From Amaranthus tricolor (lineage: Eukaryota > Streptophyta > Magnoliopsida > Caryophyllales > Amaranthaceae), in NCBI RefSeq assembly GCF_026212465.1, contig NC_080050.1, positions 2,835,144-2,899,143 of the forward strand: a stretch of 64,000 bases of DNA, given 5' to 3'. Below are positions 1 through 10,497 of the stretch, in pieces. A model generated the notes under the pieces. That model was given only the letters and a program-made list of their open reading frames with translations, searched no databases and had not been told where the DNA came from. How positions within the stretch are numbered: position 1 is the stretch's first letter; the number at the start of each line of letters is the position of its first letter. A program made the position numbers and the translations under genes.

Positions 1-1691
1 CGTATACTTTGTCTCTGTTCAAATTAGTTGTTATATTTCTTATTTTCATGCTATCTTTAGCAATTATTTTTAAAAAACATAAATTCTTAAATGAGACATC
101 TAATAGATGAGAAATATTTCATATATATTTTGTGTGTTGAAGTAATTATTTTTAATCTTAAAATAATAATTACTTATAAGAATGGGTTAATTTTATGGTA
201 ATACGGTCTCATATAAGACGAGCTATTTGAAAGAAGTAGTATATAATATGAAATTATGATGACATATATGTTTCAATTTTCATTTTAATTTTAGTTTATA
301 AATGAATAGAATATATCTTCCATTTATTTATATGGAGTTTATAATTGTATTAGTTAATGTATGACTCTTTAAAACCTAATCCATTAAATATAGGAATAGG
401 ATGACGATGGTTATGATGATGGTAGAATTATTAATTATGTGACATGCAAACAAATAGGAGTTTGTTGTAACAAATTGTGATAATTTAGCATCATATTTTG
501 GGGGAGGAAAGGGCACACCAACAAAGAAAAACAGGAAAAAAAAAAGGGGGATGAAAAAAGGAAAAAGCGGTGAGCTACTCGAATTATTTGACTAATTTGT
601 AAATAGTAAAGACATTAAATGATTTTGATTTGTGAGTAAAATGTGTGTTATTAGTTTACCATGACGTAATCATCCTCACATTCAGTATATCTTTTAGTAT
701 ATATCAATTTTAAAGATTAAAGATCACAATATTCACTTTTAATTTGCACCGATTGCAAAATGTGAGAAATTTAATGAAAAAGAAATTGAGATGGAGAATG
801 AGATAAAAGATAATAGAAATGCGGTTAAGATTAAAAAAAAGTATGAATTTGTGGAGATGACATTAAAATAATAAGTGGGAATATAATAAAAAAGAAAAGA
901 TTACATAATTAATAGAACAAAATAAAATAAAAAGGGTGTAAATTGAAAGGGATATATGGACTATTAGTTTATCACCCATTGGTTGTTATTATTTTTATTA
1001 TCTTCATGAGATACTTTTTCAAAAACTTCGTCAAGAAAAAAGTGATAAAGGGAAAAGTGAAGAGGAAATGATTAAAAGAGGATGGTTTTTAATGGTTTTA
1101 TTTTAATAATTAACATAATATTTATCATAAAAATTAGTAGATGAGTGCTAAACTTGAAAATAGTAATAATAATTATTATATGTAGAAATTTGATGAACAA
1201 CTGTATTAAAACTATACTTATTTTAAATTTTTATTATATTTTCATATGAAAACCAACTTTGATTTGACACTTGAGAAAACAAAAAAGAAGAACAAATACA
1301 TGAATTAATATGAAGAATATGACATTTGTGTGAAGCTTATAGCTTAATACATTAGCCTTGAGAATATCGTTTTTTGAGTTAGCCTTGACATTATCTTCGT
1401 ATAATTAAATTGATAAGATTTATGTTAAAATAATCTACAAATTAAAGGCTTGATTCTTTCTAATTAAAGTTAAAGATTACTTAAAACCATAGATTATAGA
1501 TGCTCACCTATGATTTGTATTAGTGGAAACTAAAATAATTAGGCTTTACATCTCATTGATTATTTCAACTTCATATTGATGAGGCAAATGCTAACAAAAG
1601 GCTTGTAACTCGTTAACTAGCATAACAATATTTATGAAAGAATAAATTAAGAAGAAAACAAAACATAAAAAAAATATATTTTGACGTGTAA

Positions 1692-1959
1692 TTTGGTGAT
1701 AAATTCTAAATTTTATGTTATATTAGGTAATATAATTAATACATGTATAATTAATAGTTTAATATATTCTAATTTACTATTTAAAATTGATTTATTCTTG
1801 TTAACAAATACTCCAGGAGCATTCATTAGCAATATCCTTCTTTTTTTGAGTTTTATCCTATTATATAATACCTACTATATAGTATTATATTTGGTAATAA
1901 ATTCTAAATTTTATGTTATGCCTGGTGATCTAATTAATACATATATAATTAATAGTTAA
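1692..1959. repeat. Pair of ~70-bp direct repeats
   Basis: Copies at about 1692-1762 and 1890-1959 share the start TTTGGTGATAAATTC (TTTGGTAATAAATTC in the second copy) and the end ATAATTAATAGTT, offset by about 198 bp. They could be the two ends of a small degraded element or a local duplication. The short open frame across them is repeat-derived, not a gene. Confidence 0.6.
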
Positions 1960-2490
1960 AAATTTTAACTTTGAGTGATTTAATTCTAAAAAATCCAATT
2001 TTTGATTAATATTTAAAACTTTAAAGTTATTTCATTTTAAAGCACTAAATGACCTCCTACCATTTTAGAAAGTTAGTTTTGATGCTTTTTCATATTTTTT
2101 TATGCAATTTTTATTTTTAAAAACTAAAAAAAAAATTCCACCTTAGTGGTTGTGGTGGCCGCGGCTGTGGGTGTTAGGCGTTTGGGAGAGGCAGGGAGCA
2201 TAAGGGTTTGGATTCAACTCCTTTTTTGGGTTTTTTTAATTTTTTAATTAAAAACTGATTTTCATAGGAAAGATACGTTGACCAATAGGCTACCACATAT
2301 TTTGTTTAACCCCTTTACTAATTTACCAAGGTGTCCAATGCTTTAAAACAGACATTTTCCAAATTTTGGATTTCTATATATATTAATCAAAAATTAGAAT
2401 TTTTACAATTACATCACCCAAAGTTAGAATTTTTAAAAGTAATTTTTCCTGTTATTTATTTATATATTTACGGACAATGATTAAAAATAG

Positions 2491-2800
2491 GGTGTATTTG
2501 ACAAATAGCTGTTGATATGATTATTGGTTGATTTTTGACTAGTTGAAAATATTACAAATAATTCATATCTTTAAGCTAGCTATTAAGGTCAGTTGTTATG
2601 TATGTATTTGCTAAAATTTAATTTTTGGTTCTTGACTATTTATTAAAGAAAACTGTATAAAATGGCAAAAACTAATGAAAATATCTACTTTTAGTAGCTT
2701 TTTGTTGGTTAAAGAGTTAGTTTTTCAGCCGACTTAAAATTATTTACCAATTATTTTTTTAGTCAATTAAACAGCTAAAAGTCAAAAATCAATCATACAC
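2491..2800. repeat. Possible fold-back/MITE
   Basis: GGTTGATTTTTGACT near 2526-2541 is matched in inverse orientation by AGTCAAAAATCAATC near 2780-2795. The left flank reads GTGTATTTGACAAATAGCTG and the right flank contains AACAGCTAAAAGTC. This looks like a small non-autonomous DNA transposon, but I could not fix its ends or a target duplication. Confidence 0.35.
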
Positions 2801-3394
2801 ATAAAAATCAAAGAAAAAATCAATTACCAAGCAATTACAATTCAAGATTTATAAGTGCCCTATTCTTGGTTTCTTCCCATGCACTATTGAATTCTGAAGT
2901 ACTCCACTACTCCAACTTGTTAATTGATTGAGCAACTGAAATAGATTCGATAGTTGAACCACTGAAATTACGTCATATTTTTTGATGTATGGATAAGAAA
3001 ATGTTGACAGGTTAAATTATCTACGAGTGTAATGACTATTGACTTGCGAAATTGATGCTATAATTTTCTTGGAGTATCATTTTTGGATATTTGACTATAT
3101 AATTAAAAAATATGTTTTTCTATTTAGTATTTACTTATTAATTTCTTTTTATACATCAGCATACATATGTAATAGAGGTGTAATGTTGCATGAATATAAT
3201 ATAGTCAAAGTCATTGTCTATCAGCTACTTAATATCTCGTACAAATTAGTGTGATCTGAACATGTTGATTTATAAAAAAATATACAAATTTCTTATCTCG
3301 CAAGAATTATTATAAGAAAATAAACTACAGTCCAAGTCCTTATGAATCAAAAATAGAGAACCTTGCGAGATTTGTGAGTTTTTATTAATTATGA

Positions 3395-5146
3395 GGGAGT
3401 CTTGTATTATTTGTTATTGATAATAATGAAAGGATAAAAAAGTTATTTCATCTAAAGAATAAATTTTTGTATCTATGTGCTATTATTGTGGATATATATC
3501 TCATCTAAATCAGTTATTTTTTCTAACAAATTAAATTGGTATCAATTATCAAAGCCACGTTTGTGGTAGTAGTGATGGAAATTTTAATAGGTGGGAGGTT
3601 TCAATTTGAGCTATTTATTAGTAACAATAATTTTACAATATGGCAAAAAATGATGAAAGATTTGTTGATCCAAAAAGGTTTATGTAATCTTGAGGATAAT
3701 AAACCTGTAGAGTGTAGACATATAGAGGAATTATAGTGGACTGAGATGAGGTTGTGTTCGTCATTAATTATCAGATTAGCACTTACATCGAATATCAAGT
3801 ATGATATTTTAAAGATATATAACTCTTAAGATTTTATGGGAGCAATCATCAAAGATGTATTTGTCAAAGTCTTTTGTTAGTAAGTTCCTAAAGAAAACTT
3901 TGGTTGGGCTTTCTATGTAAAAAGATGGAAACTTGAGAGATCGTTTAAATTATTTTAACCAATCAATAAACGAGCTAACCAATTTAGATGATAAGTTATT
4001 CTCCTCTTGCCATCTTTACCAAAGAAGATAATAATATCATTACCACTTTATTGTTAGGGAAAATAATAATATTATTACCATTTTATTGTTAGGAAAAATA
4101 TAGTTAGCTTTGAATGTAACCATTGTGTGTCTTCTAGAAGCCGAAAGACTTATGGTGCAAGAATCAGAAGTTGACACATTTGATAGGTTGTTGATAATGA
4201 CTGAGGCATATGACAAAAAGAATGGGGACATAAAAAAATTCCAAGGTAAAGTGTCACTATTGTAAGGAAATTAGTTATATTCAATAAAATTGTAAAAAAG
4301 CAAAAGAGGACATAAAAGAGTTACAGAGGTCGAAAAAAGAAAATTGTTGGTCTTGTGCAAGTTGATGGTGATGACATTTTTTTAATACAAGAGTTGTGGT
4401 GTAAGTTGAGTGGATCTTTGACTCTGGGTGGAAGGAAATTTTTCGATCTCAGAGAGTTGTAAAGATAATAAGGTGATTACCCAGCCCAATGAAGAAGAGA
4501 TGAAAATTGCAAGGTTTAGAGAGATGGAGATTATGCTTTGCAATGGCTAAAAAGCAACTCTAGCTCAGGAAAGATGTATACTTACCTAAGAGAGAATTTC
4601 AATCTTTTTAGGTAGGAAGGAGAAATTGGAGTATTATATTTACATGATAGATGGATAGATCATGATCACTAGTGGGCTCTTGGTGATTAGGGTTGGTAAA
4701 AGGAACGAGAAAACTCTATAATTACGAGTTGGGACAAGTTCGTCAAAACAAAGCATAGATGACTCATCAATTTGAGTTGGTAACCATGTTGGGTTTCAAG
4801 CAAGGTTCGTTAAGAAGTAAACAATATAGATATCATTATTATTTGATAGATTTTCTATATTATTGTTAGGTAATAATTAAAAAATTAGAAGTCAAATATA
4901 ATCAGGAGAATATTGCTTTTTTTTAGTTTTCTAATTTATATAGGTTTTGTAATAGTGTCCTAGTAATAGTTAGTTTTCTAACCTTATGAAGTCTAAGGTT
5001 TTTTGTGAAATTCTATAAATAAGGGTGTTTGGTCTCATTAATTGTGAAAGAGTGTTTTAGAGTTTTCAAATGGAGTCTTGTATTATTTGTCATTAAAATA
5101 TAAGGGTGAGAGTTCTCAAATAGAATATTGTATTATTTTTCTAACA
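3395..5146 (+). mobile_element. Ty1/copia relic, gag and protease start only
   Basis: The right LTR runs 4864-5146 and has matching termini TGTTAG...CTAACA. The left LTR keeps only its 3' part, ending CTAACA at 3528, and a primer-binding-like TGGTATCAA follows at 3538. Between the LTRs are degraded gag codons (about 3595-4240), a zinc-knuckle remnant starting CHYCKE near 4246, and a protease-like FDSG near 4410. Integrase, reverse transcriptase and RNase H are absent. Gag is interrupted by several stops. Both LTRs share GTCTTGTATTATTTGT. I infer an internally deleted, inactive copia element. Confidence 0.65.
4864..5146 (+). repeat. 3' LTR of the gag-only copia relic
   Basis: The segment starts TGTTAGG and ends TTTCTAACA, the short inverted termini expected of a copia LTR. 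It contains a TATA-like CTATAAATAAGG near 5013. Similarity to 3395-3528 supports the LTR pairing. Confidence 0.6.
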
Positions 5147-5158
5147 CAAATAAATTGA

Positions 5159-5161
<3 letters not shown>

Positions 5162-5235
<74 letters not shown>
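5162..5235. repeat. (AT)n microsatellite
   Basis: Uninterrupted AT dinucleotide run of about 37 units, just after the copia relic. Confidence 0.95.
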
Positions 5236-5243
<8 letters not shown>

Positions 5244-6021
5244 TTTCTTATTTCTATATGTAAAGAAGAATTAAAAAATGAAAGAACATACAAAATAAAA
5301 GAAAAACAAGAATTAATTACTCATGCAAAATGATGTATAGTACTCTTTATTCCCTTCACACTTGAGGTTATAATTTAGTTATTAAATAAAATTATCCTCT
5401 TTTGACGTGGGAAGACGCTTCCTTGAAGCTATAAGCCTCTTCTCTATAAAGATATATTTGTGCTTTAGTTGTTTAATCTTTGTATGTTTTGGCATATCCA
5501 AATAAAAATCCTACATTAAATAAATGTTATAAATAATATTGTTAATTAAGTAATGAAGATAGAAAAACTTATAGAGGGAACATTTTAGTGTTTTAACATT
5601 ACCATAAACATTTGATCGAGTTGATTTTTTAACAAGGTGTTATAAACCAACATTATAAGAGGTCACAGATTCGAATCACACCGACCCCTCATTAAAAATG
5701 GAATGTTTCATGCTCAATATAAGAAGAATTTGTATTTTGTATTTATGCTTATTTTTGATTGGGTTGATTTATTGATATATACAACCATTTTTCATATACT
5801 TCATCATATCGTGTCTATGGTTTGAAACTTCTCTTAAATCCCATTTTCTACTTTGGATATTTATCTCACTACTATTTTGAAATAATTGGAAGAGAAAAAA
5901 AAATCGATCTAAGCTAAGTGTATACTTTAAATACTTTTGATTCATATTCCAAAGTAATGATATCCAATAAAATGTGACTACTAATATAATAGATTGAAAA
6001 AAAAATGTGACTACCAAATAA

Positions 6022-6025
<4 letters not shown>

Positions 6026-6113
<88 letters not shown>
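6026..6113. repeat. (AT)n microsatellite
   Basis: Uninterrupted AT run of about 44 units. Confidence 0.95.
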
Positions 6114-6115
<2 letters not shown>

Positions 6116-6717
6116 ATTCCTTGATCAATACAATTTGAAATAAAGATATAAGAAATCAAAGTCACAAATAGTAATGAAAAAATAAAAAAAAACACGTTAA
6201 AGATGATTTAAGCATGTGTTAAGTTATTAATGAAATCGAAATATATAGGTTTATAAGGTGGAAGAAAATCAAAATAATTAAAAAATAAAAATTCACGTAT
6301 TGGTTCAATATTGTTGCTGTTCTTTTCTAACTTGTGTGGAGAGTGGAAGTATGATGTGAATATGATTATTTCATTTGACAATTGGTGATGGCATGCATTA
6401 ACATAATTTGAAACAATAATAAATATAACACATACTATCAATACATATGTAGAGGGAAATTAAAATTAAGTATTTTGAAAATGTGTCATACAAAATCTGA
6501 TGATAAGAAGAAAATAAATTAATAAATAGAAGATTCTAGTACTGAAAAAAATAGTAATAGATGGATACAGTATTCCACTTGTACAAACTCCATGCATCCA
6601 ATAGTAGAATTCTAGAAAGTCTAAATTTCAGTTCATAATTTTGATACTTTGGGAATTTAATAGGAATGAGTTGGTGGGTCGAATTAAAATCAGAAAAATG
6701 AATTGCATGGAGCCAAC

Positions 6718-6718
6718 A

Positions 6719-6769
<51 letters not shown>

Positions 6770-6779
6770 TATTATTCTT
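6718..6779. repeat. (ATT)n microsatellite
   Basis: About 20 ATT repeats with a minor interruption near the right end. Confidence 0.9.
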
Positions 6780-8294
6780 AAGAAGTCTATTTTTCAAAAG
6801 TCAGATATAAATCTCATGTCCTCCACGTTTATTGATAATAGATTATCTAATAGTGCCCTACACTTATGACCATGAACTTTAAATTGTAGGATATATACCC
6901 AAGCAAAGGGGCCCAAATTATAGAATTTCTTCTCGACAACTTTGGTTGGTAAATCATTTGATTAAGCTACTTCTTCATTATTTTCTAGCAGCCACTAGAG
7001 TGTTGTTTAGCTTGTATTATGGTATATAATTTTTTTACATTTTTCTATTTGATACAACAATTTTTCTAATCTATGCACAGGTGTATAGATTAATTATAAA
7101 ATTGATAAATTTATTAAAATATAATTTATAATATTCTCTAAAATTGACAAGCGGTAATAAATCATTAAAGAATATATGCACTAGTTGTATAGGTTAGAAA
7201 AATCGCTAATAATTAAGATTAATTATACAAAAAGTAATATAAGGATAATTACAGTGAGACCAAATAATTGCTTAATATTTTTACGATATATGCTAAGAAT
7301 AAAAGAATAAAATAACTAATAACTTATATGGAAGATAATACACTTAATTAACCAACTCATCTAGGGTCTATTTATATGTACTATTTGATTTTATTTGAAT
7401 TTTAGTGAAGTTAATTGACCTTAATGACTACATACAACTTCTACGAGATATATATTTAGTTGACCCTATAGTAGTATTTTAAATTCCCCTTCCACACCAA
7501 ACACAAAGTTACATGTGCAACTAGTTAATTAATTCATATATAATACATTCTAGATTGAGTTCAAATTTTATTTGTATTTGATTCCTAAAAAAATAACTAT
7601 AGATGCAATGTATGATGTTTGAGTCTCCCATTACATAAAGGCAAAAGTCTTATATAGATTTCATCCACCTTATTTGAATGCACCAACTTAATAATAATAA
7701 ATATTTTTTAATAATTATATTTAATTGTACTTATCAAGTAGTAAAACTTATTATTTTTATATTTTTTGACATTGGTGCAATTTGAAATAACATTGACCAA
7801 ATTTATATAAGATTTTCTACACATCAGATAAAACGCATAAAAACAAACTAAAAAATCTTTAAAAATTCTCATGTAGTAACGTTTGACATTGCACTCTTAT
7901 TCCACTTTCCATAAAGGACCCATTTAAATCTCTTTTTCCTTGTTGATTATGATTTTTTTTTACGCTTTATTTAATTTTATTGGAGGCATTTTGATTGATA
8001 TAACGAAAAGGTCTTGTTTTAGTAGGGCCAGATTTAGCAATCAGACGTAATTGTTGATTAGAAAAACTTAGCCAAATGGAAAAACAATTTAAAGTCTAAA
8101 GATATGCTTTTAATGAAATCTTCTTTTCCAAACAATGCGTAGAAGATGTCATACTGTCCTGAATTTGTACTCATCACCCCTCAATATCACTTTGTTTAGC
8201 TTTCTACTTCAAACTGAAAAATAGACAACTTTGTGTTAAAAAGACTATAATAACCTTTAAAGAAATGAGTGTAAAATTTAATGGGATATAGGGT

Positions 8295-8303
8295 AATAAA
8301 ATG
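8295..8303. repeat. Left 9-bp target-site duplication of the MULE
   Basis: AATAAAATG directly abuts the left terminal inverted repeat and is repeated exactly at 13732-13740 after the right one. Nine bases is the duplication length known for Mutator-like elements. Confidence 0.92.
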
Positions 8304-8499
8304 GAAAGATTGAAATAAATAAGATTATTTAGCATTTTAATTCCAAGTATAAGATTGGGATAAACTTATGTCCCAAAATAAGCTTCCGTACGTCCAAGCC
8401 TAGCCTCGGCTAAGTCGCTGTTAGTAACAGCGAATTAAGGGAAAGAAAAAAATAATAAAAAGTTGAAAGTCGCTGTTAGTAACAGCGACTTTTAGCTTT
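8304..8499 (+). repeat. Left terminal inverted repeat of the MULE
   Basis: Begins GAAAGATTGAAATAAATAAG and matches the reverse complement of 13540-13731 with only a few substitutions and A-tract length differences. It holds two copies of the palindrome TCGCTGTTAGTAACAGCGA at 8415-8433 and 8470-8488. Confidence 0.93.
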
Positions 8500-8593
8500 T
8501 TTTATTTTTTTTTTAAATTTAAAAACTAAACTAGCCGTTGTTAATTAGAAAAATAGCCGTTAGAATGTGAAAATAGCCGTTGTAATGTTGTTG

Positions 8594-8602
8594 TATAAAT
8601 AG
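8594..8602 (+). promoter_or_regulatory. TATA box for the GRF ORF
   Basis: TATAAATAG lies just inside the left terminal repeat, about 165 bp upstream of the ATG. A possible leader intron (GT at 8683, AG at 8764-8765) would place the start codon directly at the start of the next exon. Inferred from sequence only. Confidence 0.5.
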
Positions 8603-8765
8603 GTCCATCATTTCTTATACTTCATTTTATCCTTTCTACATCATTCTTATTCTTTTCCATCAATTGTTAAAGTTAACATAAGGTATTTTGTTAGTTTTAT
8701 TATTGTAAATGTAAACATTATTTTTGAAAGTTCACTAACGTTAATATATTATATGTATTATGTAG

Positions 8766-9083
8766 ATGTCAAAGGAGCATTGTATTGAAGAGCTTTGTGA
8801 TTGTGGTTATGAAGTTGAGATTAATACTGATTGGAGCGACTTCGATCCAGGGCGTGAATTTGTTGCTTGCCCTTTCTACTTGGCTGACGGATTAGGATGC
8901 ACATACTTTCGCTGGATTGCTCCGGAGGGTAAAAAATGGCAGAGAGACTTAATAATACGGCTTGAGAAGGAAAAACAAGAGCTTAAAGATAAGGTATTTA
9001 ATCTAAAGAGACAAATGGATGATATGGCACATAGGAAAGAAGAGACTGAAAGAATTATGAGAAAGTTAACTAAGCCTTCTTAG
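8766..9083 (+). CDS. GRF-type zinc-finger/coiled-coil protein of the MULE
   Basis: An intact 105-residue ORF. Residues about 11-53 fit a GRF zinc finger: CDCG at 11-14, then a spaced Cys in VACPF, then GCTYFRW. This family binds single-stranded nucleic acid in several DNA-processing proteins (established knowledge). Residues about 60-98 are rich in Lys, Glu and Arg with heptad-like Leu, Ile and Met, predicting a coiled coil. The ATG follows a plausible splice acceptor (TTATGTAG). The ORF lies inside the MULE, is read inward from the left end and converges on the PMD gene. Small GRF/coiled-coil proteins are common in plant genomes, often near transposons. A role in transposition is inference. 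Confidence 0.75.
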   Translation: MSKEHCIEELCDCGYEVEINTDWSDFDPGREFVACPFYLADGLGCTYFRWIAPEGKKWQRDLIIRLEKEKQELKDKVFNLKRQMDDMAHRKEETERIMRKLTKPS

Positions 9084-9408
9084 TTACGGACGCTAGTTTA
9101 ACTTAATGCATGAAGTATGTAATTGGATTTGGATTTGTTGAACTTGCTTGAAATTGTGTTGAATGTTGAATAGCAACATCCTTATTTGAATATGATTGTA
9201 TGTTTTTGATTAAATTTATGCTGCATTGTTCGCGGAATGATTCATCGCCCAAAAGTTTGAGTAGTTAACATCAATTCACTCATAATAAACGTGTGATACT
9301 ACGGTAAAAATATATACATGTACATATATGTTACAATTTACACACAAAAGACCAACAGTTACAAATGAGTATGTACAAATGTTCAATAATTACAAAACTA
9401 TTGTAATG
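9084..9408. other. Convergent 3' region inside the MULE
   Basis: Short non-coding gap between the stops of the GRF ORF (plus) and the PMD gene (minus). Presumably both 3' UTRs and polyadenylation signals lie here. No further feature seen. Confidence 0.5.
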
Positions 9409-10377
9409 CTAATCCTCCTCCTGTACCCTGTCTAATTGTGACGGTTTACGACGCCTCCTACGATAGTAAGATGCAGTCGCATGACGCTCGGGTAGGGGAG
9501 GGGATTGATAGTTTGATGATGTGGCACCTTGTGAGGACCCGACACCATAGTCCGGACACGTTAAGTCAACCTCCTCAAGATGAACGTCGGGTTGATGAGC
9601 AGATGACTCGTACGCGTACGTAGTGGTGTGGGGCGCAGTTACTTTCGGAATGAAGTGTTGAAACTGCGTGCCTAGGAGTATGCCTTGGGCAATCTCCCGT
9701 ACGGGCTCCTCTTGGGAGGAGCCGATGACTGATGTAATGCCCTGTGCCTGCAGTAAGACTTAATTATTAATGAAATGTTTAAAGTGTAAGTTGTATGGAT
9801 AATAATTAAAGTTGAAGAATACTTACAAAGTGTGTCATCGTCGGTGCTGCGGGATTGTACTGGGATGCCGCCAAGATACCTCGTGGTGTCATCCATCGGC
9901 GAGTAATGGAGAGGAACCACGGCATGTAATCCGCCGTAGTAGGTGCGCCTGCAGCCTCGATCGGCGCACCTTGGGCAAGCAGATCTAGCATGTGCTCCCA
10001 ACGAGCGACATGCCGCCAGTTGACCTCTAGCCAGTTCTTGGGATCCCGACCCTTGCGAGAGTGGTGGAGCTCCGCTTCTGTGTCGCATGGAGGCGGGATG
10101 CCCTGTACCATCCCAAATTGGCGCAGTACGCGCTCAGGGAGATGCACTTCGACCATGTCGAAGCAGATCAGAGGTACAGATGCTCTCCACGCCCCTGACA
10201 ATATGCCCGAGTGCTGAGGCAATGCAGCGTATGCCTCAGCGGGGTAAGGGTCCCATAGACACTAAACGTGAAAATTCGATTAGTAAATTACTCAATTTGA
10301 TACTTATAAAACAAGTTGTGACTCGCCTGCATCGTAAGGACACTAGGGTCCAGAGGGCCTGGAGCTGTTGGATCCAT
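9409..10377 (-). CDS. Plant mobile domain (PMD/MAIN-like) protein, three exons
   Basis: Three exons join in frame: 10377-10327 (17 codons), 10261-9827 (145 codons) and 9747-9409 (112 codons plus TAG), giving 274 residues. Exon 1 contains GPLDPSVLTMQ, the usual start region of PMD proteins. Exon 2 has VPLICFDMVEVHLPERVLRQ, then GIPPPCD and LSITRRWMTP, hallmarks of the PMD family (MAIN, MAIL1-3 and the so-called phosphatase 7 long form homologs). Exon 3 is a low-complexity tail ending in a basic RRRRRK stretch, possibly a nuclear signal. Intron 1 would use a GC donor (GCGAGT) with AG; intron 2 uses GTAAGT with AG. The protein is shorter than the usual PMD, lacking some N-terminal family sequence. 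Host PMD proteins act in silencing and genome stability; the function inside a MULE is unknown. Confidence 0.72.
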
Positions 10378-10497
10378 CTCTCCTGCAATTAAATAATAAG
10401 TAAGCCTTATGTAATCTACAAATAATTAAGAAGTACTGAAAATGTGTATTTGTTTGTTATATAATCCTTACTTTATATACTCAAATATAGATACTAT

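Larger units (their letters stand above)
1..3390. other. AT-rich intergenic DNA, no gene seen
   Basis: No open frame here resembles a protein family, and base composition is strongly AT-rich throughout. A small GC-rich patch lies at about 2145-2200 without a recognisable product. A fragment of the GAGACGGTCTC-type repeat lies near 200-225. The direct repeat at 1692-1959 and the fold-back at about 2491-2800 are listed separately. Confidence 0.6.
5236..8294. other. AT-rich intergenic DNA with microsatellites
   Basis: No coding region is supported. The long frames rich in alternating Tyr-Ile are translations of the (AT)n tract at 6026-6113. An (ATT)n tract lies at about 6718-6779. The rest shows no recognisable feature. 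Confidence 0.6.

Noticed and set aside
1681..1959. 92-codon plus frame
   Set aside because: It spans the two direct repeats and reflects them; composition is pure AT-rich drift.
5769..6195. Long minus frames rich in alternating Tyr-Ile
   Set aside because: They translate the (AT)n tract at 6026-6113; no domain and no codon structure outside the repeat.
9438..9623. Plus-strand 61-codon frame in the MULE
   Set aside because: It is antisense to exon 3 of the PMD gene, which explains its open state.
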